Part shown: in pieces, positions 1 through 8,720 of the stretch
Layout of the letters: the number at the start of each line of letters is the position of its first letter
Position numbering within the stretch: the first letter of the stretch is position 1
Origin: Roseiflexus sp034432635
GTDB lineage: Bacteria > Chloroflexota > Chloroflexia > Chloroflexales > Roseiflexaceae
NCBI GenBank assembly: GCA_034432635.1
Contig: DAOUBK010000029.1
Span: forward strand, 22,218-86,217
DNA: 64,000 nucleotides
Direction of reading: 5' to 3'
Made by a program: the position numbers and the translations under genes
Notes under the pieces: generated by a model
What the model was told of the DNA's origin: nothing
The model's database searches: none
What the model saw: only the letters and a program-made list of their open reading frames with translations

Positions 1-392
1 GCGCGCGGATCATTCCGGCGGCGAGACCCCCTGGCGTTGCGCGCCGCCGGAGTACGTGTTGCTCCCGCGCTCCCTGCAACCGTTGCGCCTGCATGCTGCC
101 CATCGCCCTGTGCATGTGGACCGACATTCATTTCGATCGCCCCACGCTCTGCCCTCCACGTCGCGGCGGGCGACGCCTCCCGCACCCTCTGCAACCGTCG
201 CGCCTGCACGCTTCAACCCGCTGCTCATAACCTTTCCTGACGCACCCCTCACCCTTGATTCCCTGTTGCGTCATCCGATTGTCATATCTCCATGCCACGA
301 TCTCCTGCAGTGATATGGCGGATCCGTTCCTGCGTGGGGCGCCCGACGGGCGCTGTGCGACAGGTGCGAATGAGATGGAGGAATCAAGCGGT
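1..392. other. Left-edge region without a supported gene
   Basis: No convincing gene is seen before the glycosyltransferase at 393. Short open frames on both strands are Arg/Pro/Ala-rich, lack ribosome binding sites and resemble no family. One 24-nt segment occurs twice with two mismatches (74-97 and 189-212, core CTGCAACCGT), so the stretch may hold degenerate dispersed repeats. Confidence 0.5.
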
Positions 393-1637
393 ATGACAAC
401 ATTATCGGTCGTGATCCCGGCGTACAACGAAGAAGATGGCATTGCAGCAATTGTGGAACGGGTACTGGCTATCGAGTCTGAACTGCCGAAGTACGGCGTC
501 GACGAGCTAGAATGTATTGTGGTCGATGATGGCTCGCGCGACCGCACGGCGCAGATCGTGCGGCGTTACGTGCCGCGTGTGCGCCTGATCCAGCAGCCGA
601 ACAAGGGGTATGGCGGGGCGCTCAAGACCGGGTTTCAGGCAGCGACGGGCGAATTGCTCGGATTCCTCGACGCCGACAGCACCTATCCGCCGGAATACTT
701 CCCGCAGATGTGCAAAATTGCGCTCGACGGCGCCGATCTGGTGATCGGCAGCCGGATGGCAGGGGCAACCAGCGAGATGCCGCTGGTGCGACGTATCGGA
801 AATTTCATTTTTGCCACTCTGCTCTCACTGGTGGCAGGTGTGCGCATCAGCGACAGCGCCAGCGGTCAGCGGGTCATCCGCCGTGAGGTGCTGCCGATCC
901 TCTACCCCCTCCCCGATACGCTGGATTTCACGCCGGCAATGAGTACGCGCGCCCTGCACGAGAACCTGCGCATGGTCGAGATGCCGATCCCGTACAAAGA
1001 ACGTTCAGGACGCAGCAAACTCAGCGTCGTGCGTGACGGGTTGCGCTTCTTCAAGAGTATTGTGTGGACGGCGCTGACCTACAATCCGGTGCGGATCTTC
1101 GGTGGCGTTGGTGTGTTGCTCCTGCTTGCCAGCATCCTGGTGATGGGGCTGGCATTCGGTATGCAGGTGTTCGGCGTCGATAGCGCCGTCGCTTTCCCGC
1201 GTCTCTTTGGGGCGCTGGTGCTGGCAGTCGCCGGGGTGACGCTGTATACGACCGGCACATCGTTCAGTTATATTGTTGCCCTGTTCCACAAACGTCCTAT
1301 CCGGCAGGGGATGTTCGGTCTACGCGGCAATGGACGCAAGATCGAAAAACACTACTGGTGGCTGGGTATCCTGGCGATCCTGCTGGGAGTCATTCTGTAC
1401 ATTGCTGCCGTCGCGTTCGACCTGACCAACCCTGCGTTGCAGGTTTCGTGGTTCGCGCCGGTTGTCAGTGCGCTGATGGTGCTGACCGGCGTGCAACTGG
1501 TGAGCGCGTGGAGTCTAGCGCGCGTTCTGGCGGAACTGAGCGCGCGCGAGGGTCTGGCAGCACGCGATCTGAACGGCAATGCCATCTCGTCGGCAGTGAC
1601 GAACGCCGAAAGTGTTCATCCGGCTGTGGTATCGTAA
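393..1637 (+). CDS. Membrane-anchored family 2 glycosyltransferase (DPM/GtrB-like)
   Basis: The protein probably transfers a sugar from a nucleotide sugar to a lipid (polyprenyl phosphate) carrier at the inner face of the membrane. The N-terminal GT-A domain begins SVVIPAYNEEDG and contains VVDDGSRDRT (nucleotide binding) and DADSTYPPE (metal-binding DxD). The last ~150 residues hold about four hydrophobic segments, as in GtrB/ArnC-like polyprenyl-phosphate glycosyltransferases. The ATG at 393 was chosen because GGAGG lies at 377-381. The frame is open upstream to 255, but those residues look unlike the family; an ATG at 375 is the main alternative. The next gene starts 30 bp downstream, so the two may be co-transcribed. 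The sugar cannot be read from sequence. Confidence 0.85.
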   Translation: MTTLSVVIPAYNEEDGIAAIVERVLAIESELPKYGVDELECIVVDDGSRDRTAQIVRRYVPRVRLIQQPNKGYGGALKTGFQAATGELLGFLDADSTYPPEYFPQMCKIALDGADLVIGSRMAGATSEMPLVRRIGNFIFATLLSLVAGVRISDSASGQRVIRREVLPILYPLPDTLDFTPAMSTRALHENLRMVEMPIPYKERSGRSKLSVVRDGLRFFKSIVWTALTYNPVRIFGGVGVLLLLASILVMGLAFGMQVFGVDSAVAFPRLFGALVLAVAGVTLYTTGTSFSYIVALFHKRPIRQGMFGLRGNGRKIEKHYWWLGILAILLGVILYIAAVAFDLTNPALQVSWFAPVVSALMVLTGVQLVSAWSLARVLAELSAREGLAARDLNGNAISSAVTNAESVHPAVVS

Positions 1638-1667
1638 GGTTCGACGTTTATCGATATCTCCAGACCT

Positions 1668-3683
1668 ATGAAGCCGCACGCACAGCGCCCATTCATCACC
1701 CGTCGCCGTTTCCTTCGGGCGTGTGCATGTACCGTCGCAGCTGGCGCGTTCGGCGCAACCGGGTATGTCGTCGCCAACGCGCCGCTCCCTCCGCCCTATG
1801 CTGCAACTGACGTGTTCCAGGCGCCGGTTGCCGGCACGCCTGCGCCTGATGCCCCAATTCTGCTGGTGACCAACCCCGACGCAACGCCCTCGTTTGGAGC
1901 GTACCTGGGAGCGATCCTGAAGGCGGAAGGGTTCGTGACCTTTCGGATGATTCGCGCCGGTGATGTCGATCCGGTGTTGCTGGCGCAGTTTCCGCTCGTC
2001 CTGCTGGCAGCCGGTCCGCTGAACGCCGCAACTGCCGATCTGTTCCGCAACTATGTGCTAGCAGGCGGTCACCTGATTGCATTCCAGCCCGACCCGCGCC
2101 TCGCCGATCTGATGGGAGTACGGTCGGTTGGCGGAGTCACAATCGAAGGATTCCTGACAGTGATCGATCATCCGCTGACGCGGGGGATCGCCAGGCAACC
2201 GCTTCAGGTACATACACCGGTTGCACAGTATGTACTGGATGGCGCCGATGTGATCGCCTGGATGTCCCACCGGGACGGTGGTGCATCATCCTATCCCGCA
2301 GTGACCGTGATGCGCGCCGGGAAGGGCGTTGCAGTCCAGTGGGCATTCGATCTACCGCAGAATATCGCGCTTATCCGTCAGGGAAATCCGGTAGCCGCAA
2401 ACCAGGAGCGCGATGGCATGGATGGTGTGCGGACGGTCGATCTGTTTGTGGACTGGATCGATCTCGATCGGATCGAGATACCGCAAGCCGATGAGCAGCA
2501 GCGATTACTGGCAAACATGGTGCACGCTCTGGCGGGCGATGTTCCGCTGCCACGATTGTGGTATCTGCCAGCCGGATCGACAGCAGTGCTGGTAGCAACC
2601 GGTGATGCGCACGGCATCCTGAAATCACATATCGATTCGGCGTTGGAACTGGTCGACCGCTACAATGGCGCGCTGTCGGTCTACTATGCGCCGCCGCCGC
2701 TGAGCAATCGCGGACGCACCCTGCGCCGGGTGCGCTGGTGGGCAGCGGAGTTGCCCGTGGTTGGCGCCGTGTTCGACGATGACTCCGGGTATCCCACACC
2801 GGATGCTGTGGCGCGATGGCGTGATCGTGGGCATGGCTTCGGGCTGCATCCCTACGTCGAACAGGGGGTTGGCAAAGGGTACAACGACTACTGGAACACC
2901 TTCATCAAACTGGGATACGGACCGGTTGAACCAACGGTGCGCACGCATCGGGTGCTTTGGTCGGGATGGATCGAAACGGCGCGGGTTCAGGCGCAGTATG
3001 GTCTGCGCATGAGCCTCGATCACTACCACAGCGGACCGCTGGTGCGGCGGGCGGATGGAAGCTGGGTTCATGGTTATCTGACGGGCAGCGGTCTACCGCT
3101 GCCGTTCGTCGATGAACGGGGCAACCTGTTACGGGTCTACCAGCAGCACACCCATATTGTCGATGAACATCTGATGGCAGTATTCGACACCGGCTACGAA
3201 ATGGGCATCGGCGCTGAGGAAGCCGCAGCAATCGCCTGCCGACAGATCGACATCGCTGTGCAACGGTATCCCTCGGCGCTGGGCTTGCAGTGCCATATCG
3301 ATCCCTTTGCCTTTGGCGGTGAGAAACAAACCATGGTGAGCGCCTGGTTCGACCGTGTGCTCGCATATGCCGCAGCACACCGTGTAGCAATCGTTTCGGC
3401 GGAACAATGGCTGGCGTTCACCGAGATGCGCGATCGTGTTGCGATCCGCAATCTCTCCTGGAATGACGCCGACGGAGTGTTGATGTTCGAAGCAGAGGCG
3501 AGAGGATCGATGCGGCATCATCTGCTGCTGCTACTGCCGGCGGAACACCGGCAACATACCCTGCGTCAGGTCGAGATCGCCGGGGTGTTGACAGGTGCAA
3601 CACGCAGGCAGGTGGGTGGTGTACGGTATAGCGCAGTGGCGCTCACCCCTGGTCAACATCAGGTGCGGGCGTATTACAGGTAG
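1668..3683 (+). CDS. Tat-exported protein with GATase/ThuA-like and polysaccharide-deacetylase-like domains
   Basis: A 671-residue secreted protein. The N-terminus has a twin-arginine signal (ITRRRFLRACACTVAAGAFG) followed by a Pro-rich stretch. Residues ~60-210 look like a ThuA/class-I-amidotransferase Rossmann fold (PILLVTNPD; FPLVLLAAGPL). Residues ~300-580 resemble a polysaccharide-deacetylase NodB-like barrel: VLVATGDAHG as a possible first metal motif, GHGFGLHPYVE as a later His motif, and LGLQCHIDPF near the end. The combination suggests exported carbohydrate processing, perhaps removal of acyl groups from a surface glycan made by neighbouring glycosyltransferases. Catalytic residues are only tentatively matched, so activity is an inference. 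It follows the glycosyltransferase at 393 by 30 bp. Confidence 0.6.
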   Translation: MKPHAQRPFITRRRFLRACACTVAAGAFGATGYVVANAPLPPPYAATDVFQAPVAGTPAPDAPILLVTNPDATPSFGAYLGAILKAEGFVTFRMIRAGDVDPVLLAQFPLVLLAAGPLNAATADLFRNYVLAGGHLIAFQPDPRLADLMGVRSVGGVTIEGFLTVIDHPLTRGIARQPLQVHTPVAQYVLDGADVIAWMSHRDGGASSYPAVTVMRAGKGVAVQWAFDLPQNIALIRQGNPVAANQERDGMDGVRTVDLFVDWIDLDRIEIPQADEQQRLLANMVHALAGDVPLPRLWYLPAGSTAVLVATGDAHGILKSHIDSALELVDRYNGALSVYYAPPPLSNRGRTLRRVRWWAAELPVVGAVFDDDSGYPTPDAVARWRDRGHGFGLHPYVEQGVGKGYNDYWNTFIKLGYGPVEPTVRTHRVLWSGWIETARVQAQYGLRMSLDHYHSGPLVRRADGSWVHGYLTGSGLPLPFVDERGNLLRVYQQHTHIVDEHLMAVFDTGYEMGIGAEEAAAIACRQIDIAVQRYPSALGLQCHIDPFAFGGEKQTMVSAWFDRVLAYAAAHRVAIVSAEQWLAFTEMRDRVAIRNLSWNDADGVLMFEAEARGSMRHHLLLLLPAEHRQHTLRQVEIAGVLTGATRRQVGGVRYSAVALTPGQHQVRAYYR

Positions 3684-3925
3684 CGCACACCGTACAGTTC
3701 TCCACGAGACCAAAGAGGAGACATATATCTTTAAGTTCGAGCCGTTTGATCGGTACCCTCACAAAGTGTAGCGAATAAGGATACGCAGTTTCTATTCTCC
3801 GCACCAGCACCCACAACAGAACGACAGAGTCGTATCCGGGCTGCGGCGCATGTCGTGGGATGCGTATGCCGGGCGCACGTCATCGTGTGAGGCAGAGAGG
3901 CGAAGACGGGGTTTGGTATCCGAGT

Positions 3926-3941
3926 AACTGAGGACAGGGAG
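3926..3941 (+). repeat. 16-bp direct repeat copy 1 (overlaps a ribosome binding site)
   Basis: AACTGAGGACAGGGAG here matches 6449-6464 at 15 of 16 positions. The two copies flank the membrane protein gene 3948-6440. The last GGGAG of this copy is positioned as that gene's Shine-Dalgarno, 6 nt before the ATG at 3948. Confidence 0.6.
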
Positions 3942-3947
3942 TTGATC

Positions 3948-6440
3948 ATGGCAGACGTTCACGTCCACTCCTGGCGCAGGTATGTCGGGCTGGCACTGGT
4001 CACAGCGAGCATACTGGCGTTGCAGATCACGTTCACCCGCGTGTTTTCGATCATGATCTGGCACCATTTCACCTACCTAATCATCGGTGTGGCGCTCCTG
4101 GGTGGCGGCGCATCCGGTACATTTCTGGCAGTACGCAGATGGAGCGCCGCTGTGCTCGAGCGGCGATTGGGCAGGCTTGTTATTGTGTACAGCCTGATTG
4201 TGCTGTTCAACCTGGCGATCATCGGCGGTATTGCCATCGATCCGCTGCGAGGTAGTCAGATTGTTCAAACCCTGATCGGGCTGGCAATTTACTTTATCGG
4301 GCTGTTCACGACCTTTTTTCTTGGCGGCGTGATTGTTTCCAGCGTCTTCACCATCTGGCACAAAGAAGCACACCGTCTCTACTTCGCCGATATGCTCGGT
4401 GCAGGCGCAGCAACGCTGGCGGTGGTGTGGGTCATTCAGGCGCTCGGAGGACCGGCGACGATTGTGGCGACAGCGTTGCTGGTGCTAGCGGGTAGTCTTC
4501 TGTTCGGCATCGGTCTCGCGCGCCCCTGGCGCATCGGTGCTGCAGCGCTCGGCATCGGGCAGGTCGGGCTGATCCTGTGGTTGCTCTTCGGCTCGCTGTT
4601 CCACCTGCCGGTGCCGGGATCGAAGGAACTGGGCTGGGCGCAGCAACACTTCGACGTTCGCCCGGAATACACCCGCTGGAATCCGGTTGGGCGCGTGGAT
4701 GTACTCCCCACCATTCAGGTCAAAGAGCCGATGATCGTCGGCGGCATCAGCCGGGTCTATCTGGCGAGCGACGCATTTCAACGGGCGCCGCTGTACGATC
4801 TGAAACTGGTCACGCTCGATGGAACCTCGATGACCGGCATGTACCGTTTTGATGGAACCGACGAGGATCTGCAACGCTTTCGCTTTCTCGACCATGCCAT
4901 CATCAGCGCGCCATACCAGCTGGGGCTGAAGCACGACACAACCCTGAAGATCGGCGTTGGGGGCGGGCTTGATATTCTGCTGGCGCGATTGTACGGTGCA
5001 AAGCGGATCACTGCCATCGAACTGAATGCCGATGTTGTGAAGTTGCTGGAAGGACCGTACCGCGAGTTTAGCGGCAATCTCGTCGGACATCCCGGCACCC
5101 GGATCGTCGTTGCCGAAGGGCGGAGTTTCCTGACCCGCGATACCAGCACCTACGATCTCATCCAGGGGATCGGTCTCGATAATCTGGTTGCACTTTCGGG
5201 TGGCGCGTATGTGCTGTCAGAGTCGTATCTCTACACGGTCGACTCGTTTGCGCTGGTGCTAGCGCGGCTCAATCCGGAGGGAGTGTTTGCCTGGACGCGC
5301 AACGTCGATCAACCGCCGCGTGAAATGCTGCGGATCACCGGTCTGGCTGCCGAGGCGTTGCGTCGGCGCGGCATTACCAATCCGGCGGCGCACATTGCTA
5401 TCGTCGCCAACGACACCAATACCCAGGCGACGTTGCTGGTTTCGCCGTCGCCGTTTCCGCCGCAGGCAATTGAGCGACTGCGGGTATGGGCGCGTGCCAA
5501 TGCGTTCATCATGTTGCACGATCCGCTGGAACGTCTTGACACTGCCTATGCGGCGTACCTGCGTGCGCCTGATCCACGCGCTTTTGAAGCGGCTTATCAG
5601 TTCAACATCTTTCCGGTGACGGACGACAATCCGTTCTTTTACAACTACTTCAGGTGGGATCACGTCGCCTTCGATCAGGCATTCACCGGCAAGCTCAATC
5701 GCTTTCCGATCGGCAATCTTATTCTGATCACGATGTCTGGCTTTTCGCTGGCAAGCGCGGCGATCTTTATCATTGCACCTCTCTGGCGACACAACCGACG
5801 CGGTCTGCAACTACCGCTGGCGCGCCCGATGCTGGTGTACTTCAGTGCGCTGGGGGTCGGCTACATTTTCGTACAGATTGTGCTGATCCAGCGTTTCACC
5901 CTGTTCATCGGCTATCCTACCAGCGCCATCACAACGACGATTTTCAGCATGCTGCTCCTTTCTGCGGCGGGCAGCCTGCTGAGCCGTCGCCTGATCGATA
6001 GCGCAGCGCGGTTGCGCGCCGTGTTGATCGGTGTGGCGGTTGCAATCGGTATCTACATTGTAATGCTGCCGCCACTCTTTCAATCGTTATTGCACCTGCC
6101 GGATGGTGTGCGCGTGGCGTTGAGCGTGCTGATGATCGCGCCGCTGGCGCTGATCATGGGGATGCCATTTCCCACCGGGCTGCGGCAGCTCGGCGTGCAC
6201 GGAGCGGAACTGGTGCCATGGGCATGGGGGATGAACGGCGTGTTTTCGGTGGTTGGCTCGACCATGGTGATTATCATTAGTATGGCGAGCACATTTACGG
6301 TGGCGATGGCGTGTGCTGCACTGTTCTATGCGATAGCAGCATTCGTTGCTGCCGGTCTCTACCAGCGCGAGGCAGTTCCGGCGACGGTAGTGATAGAGGG
6401 CAGGCGGCAGAGGTTGGGTGAACTGAGAACTGAGAACTGA
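3948..6440 (+). CDS. Polytopic membrane protein with central spermidine-synthase-like domain
   Basis: An 830-residue protein in three parts: roughly six or seven hydrophobic segments in the first ~220 residues, a soluble central part, and about seven more segments after ~590. The centre carries a class I SAM/aminopropyltransferase nucleotide-binding motif (IGVGGGLDILLARLYGA, about residue 334, then AIELNADV) and DDNPFFYNYF near its end. Such membrane-embedded spermidine-synthase-like proteins are common in bacteria but their substrates are mostly unknown. ATG 3948 is preferred over a TTG two codons earlier because GGGAG ends 6 nt upstream of it. The last codons (reading LRTEN) and the stop fall inside a heptamer repeat array, so the C-terminus may vary with repeat number. 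It follows a 264-bp gap with no clear signal. Confidence 0.7.
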   Translation: MADVHVHSWRRYVGLALVTASILALQITFTRVFSIMIWHHFTYLIIGVALLGGGASGTFLAVRRWSAAVLERRLGRLVIVYSLIVLFNLAIIGGIAIDPLRGSQIVQTLIGLAIYFIGLFTTFFLGGVIVSSVFTIWHKEAHRLYFADMLGAGAATLAVVWVIQALGGPATIVATALLVLAGSLLFGIGLARPWRIGAAALGIGQVGLILWLLFGSLFHLPVPGSKELGWAQQHFDVRPEYTRWNPVGRVDVLPTIQVKEPMIVGGISRVYLASDAFQRAPLYDLKLVTLDGTSMTGMYRFDGTDEDLQRFRFLDHAIISAPYQLGLKHDTTLKIGVGGGLDILLARLYGAKRITAIELNADVVKLLEGPYREFSGNLVGHPGTRIVVAEGRSFLTRDTSTYDLIQGIGLDNLVALSGGAYVLSESYLYTVDSFALVLARLNPEGVFAWTRNVDQPPREMLRITGLAAEALRRRGITNPAAHIAIVANDTNTQATLLVSPSPFPPQAIERLRVWARANAFIMLHDPLERLDTAYAAYLRAPDPRAFEAAYQFNIFPVTDDNPFFYNYFRWDHVAFDQAFTGKLNRFPIGNLILITMSGFSLASAAIFIIAPLWRHNRRGLQLPLARPMLVYFSALGVGYIFVQIVLIQRFTLFIGYPTSAITTTIFSMLLLSAAGSLLSRRLIDSAARLRAVLIGVAVAIGIYIVMLPPLFQSLLHLPDGVRVALSVLMIAPLALIMGMPFPTGLRQLGVHGAELVPWAWGMNGVFSVVGSTMVIIISMASTFTVAMACAALFYAIAAFVAAGLYQREAVPATVVIEGRRQRLGELRTEN

Positions 6441-6464
6441 GAACCAGGAACTGAGGACGGGGAG
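6421..6464 (+). repeat. Heptanucleotide tandem repeat AACTGAG and 16-bp direct repeat copy 2
   Basis: Units of seven: AACTGAG at 6421, 6428 and 6435, a variant AACCAGG at 6442, and AACTGAG at 6449. The stop codon of the preceding gene (6438-6440) lies inside the third unit. The last unit extends into AACTGAGGACGGGGAG, matching 3926-3941. Heptamer arrays of this kind recall the STRR repeats of filamentous cyanobacteria; that comparison comes from general knowledge, not a search. Confidence 0.75.
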
Positions 6465-6656
6465 ACTCAACGCCGCAAGATGTCACCTCTGTAACCTCTT
6501 TTCAACGCCCGGTTCAGCAGCCATTCACCCTGGAATGGTACCGTAACGGTGCAATATCAGTCCAGCGCGCAGCGTGAGCAGGGGAACCTCGCGGCAGCAG
6601 ACCCCGCGACCCCCGACGCCCGCAGCGCGTTGACCCACGTGGGAGGAAGAAGACAC

Positions 6657-8387
6657 ATGGCGGATCATGAGACGAACCCAACGAATGGTAAGCATCTTGC
6701 CCCTGGTGACAAAAAGCAGGGCATCAAACTGGTCGCCCCCGCCCGCGCCGATGAGCGCGCCGGCGAAATCAAGTTTGTCGAGATGCCGCGCGAGAAGCAA
6801 CCGCGCCTCGATGTCCTGGTGCTCAACCCGCCGTCACCCGACGGCGACCTGTTCCTGCGCGACATTGCGCGCGTAGGGCGTCGCACCCGTGATGGCATCA
6901 TCTGGCCCCAAACCGCGCTGGCGCAGATCGGCGCCGTGGTCAAGGAGGCAGGCTACACCGTCGATGTGGTCGATGCAATCGGTCTGGGCATGACCTGGGA
7001 AGAGTTCGAGCGCTACATGTACCGGCACAAGCCGCGCTACATGATCATCCATGCCACAGCGCCGACACTGACCAACGATATGCGCACCACCTTCATTGGC
7101 AAAGCAGTCGGTACGATCACGATGGCAATCGGCACGCACGTCACGCCGATGAGCCGTGAGACGCTCGAGTCGTACCCGACGCTTGACATTGTGGTGCGCG
7201 GCGAGCCGGAGATGACCATCCTTGACGTCATTCAGACCATCGACCGCCAGGTGGAACTCGAGAAAGCAACCGACACCGTTCCGGTGGGCAACCCCGACCT
7301 GACCGCGCCGTGGCGCAAACTTCCCTTCCCGGATGCATCGTATCTGACGACACGCGGGCGTTTTCTGGGGGTCTACCCGCAGGTCATCGCTCGCGCCCTG
7401 TGCGAGACGCGCGGCATCGCTTTCCGCAACGAGCATGGCGAGGTTCAGATCAATTCCGACCGTCCATTCATCGAGAACCTGGACAGCCTGCCGCTGCCGC
7501 TGCACCACATGCTGCCCTGGAAGAAGTACAAGGTGCCGATTGTCGGCGGTCCGTACACGTTTGTGCTAACCAGTCGCGGATGCCCGGCTGGATGTCGCTA
7601 CTGCATCAAGCATGTCACCTACCAAGCGAGTGTGCGGCATCGCAGCCCGCAGCATGTACTCGAAGAGATGTACATGCTCAAAGAGATGGGCATGCACCAT
7701 ATCCACTTCGAGGCAGACCTGTTCACCGTCAAGAAAGAGTTCGTCTACGACCTGTGCAACGCGATCATCAAGGATGGCATCAAACTGCAATGGTCGTGCA
7801 ACAGCCGCGTGGATTTCGTCGATGAAGAAGAACTGGCGCTGATGAAGAAAGCCGGTTGTTTCATGATCGCCTGGGGGCTGGAGAGCGGCAGCGAGGCGGT
7901 GCTGAAGCGCGCACGCAAAGGCACGACGGTCAAGCGCATCGAAGAAACGATCCACGCCAGCCGCAAGGTCGGCATCAAGAACTGGGGGTACTTCATTATC
8001 GGTCTGCCCGGTGAGACGGTCGAGACCATCCAGCAGACGATTGCATTGTCGAAGCGGTTACCGCTGGACATTGCCCTGTTCCACATCGCCACGCCCTATC
8101 CTGGCACGCCGTTCTACTACGAAGCGGTCGAGAACGGCTGGATTCAGATGGATCGCTGGGAAGACTACGACATGTACAACCATACCGTGCTGAACTACCC
8201 GCACCTGAGCTCGAAGGACCTGGAGTATTGGGCGAAGCGAGCGGCGCGCGAATGGTCACTGCGACCCGGTCCGATCATAACATTCCTCAAAGCAGCCAGC
8301 AACCGCGAGACGCTTGGTCATCTGTGGAAGATCGGCACGAACCACATCCGCTGGATGAGCGGCAGTCTGACCGGCAGCGGCGCGTAG
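6657..8387 (+). CDS. B12-binding-domain radical SAM protein
   Basis: A 576-residue enzyme with an N-terminal cobalamin-binding-like Rossmann region (LDVLVLNPPSPDGD, then VVDAIGLGMTWEEF) followed by a radical SAM barrel. The 4Fe-4S motif CPAGCRYC (CxxxCxxC, about residues 308-315) is intact, and GLPGETVETIQQT is typical of the later barrel. Class B radical SAM enzymes of this layout do methylations, ring closures or rearrangements on lipids, tetrapyrroles or hopanoids; BchE and HpnJ share the architecture, but no signature here picks one. ATG 6657 is preceded by GGAGGA (6642-6647). The frame is open upstream to 6549, but that extension is Ala/Arg-rich and unlikely to be translated. No partner gene is obvious. 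Confidence 0.85.
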   Translation: MADHETNPTNGKHLAPGDKKQGIKLVAPARADERAGEIKFVEMPREKQPRLDVLVLNPPSPDGDLFLRDIARVGRRTRDGIIWPQTALAQIGAVVKEAGYTVDVVDAIGLGMTWEEFERYMYRHKPRYMIIHATAPTLTNDMRTTFIGKAVGTITMAIGTHVTPMSRETLESYPTLDIVVRGEPEMTILDVIQTIDRQVELEKATDTVPVGNPDLTAPWRKLPFPDASYLTTRGRFLGVYPQVIARALCETRGIAFRNEHGEVQINSDRPFIENLDSLPLPLHHMLPWKKYKVPIVGGPYTFVLTSRGCPAGCRYCIKHVTYQASVRHRSPQHVLEEMYMLKEMGMHHIHFEADLFTVKKEFVYDLCNAIIKDGIKLQWSCNSRVDFVDEEELALMKKAGCFMIAWGLESGSEAVLKRARKGTTVKRIEETIHASRKVGIKNWGYFIIGLPGETVETIQQTIALSKRLPLDIALFHIATPYPGTPFYYEAVENGWIQMDRWEDYDMYNHTVLNYPHLSSKDLEYWAKRAAREWSLRPGPIITFLKAASNRETLGHLWKIGTNHIRWMSGSLTGSGA

Positions 8388-8720
8388 CGCTTCGCACGAA
8401 CACTGCAAGCAGGGCGCTGCCTACACGACTGCTGTGGGTGAAAGGTGGAGTGACCTTCCTCACGAGATCAATCCGGTGCGCTGGGACGCGATACGTCCTG
8501 GCGCGCCTGTTTATCAGTGTATTGTTGCTCCCTCACCGTGATGTTCAGCGAGAACGGGTTCTCAAAAAAGCCACTCAACTTGCAGAATTGTCATCCCGGA
8601 TCGGCGCACCAGTTCATTGTTTCTTCACAGGGAGAGGCGATGATCGGCACAGGTTATCCGGGTGGCGTTCAGGTCAGGACTCCAGCGTTGTACCTGCGCC
8701 AATGCAGGAGGTGAGAAAGA
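8388..8720. other. Intergenic region, nothing recognised
   Basis: About 330 bp between the radical SAM gene and the acyltransferase-like gene. Open frames crossing it are continuations of other-frame reading and look random. The only clear signal is the ribosome binding site AGGAGGTGA at its right end. Confidence 0.5.
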
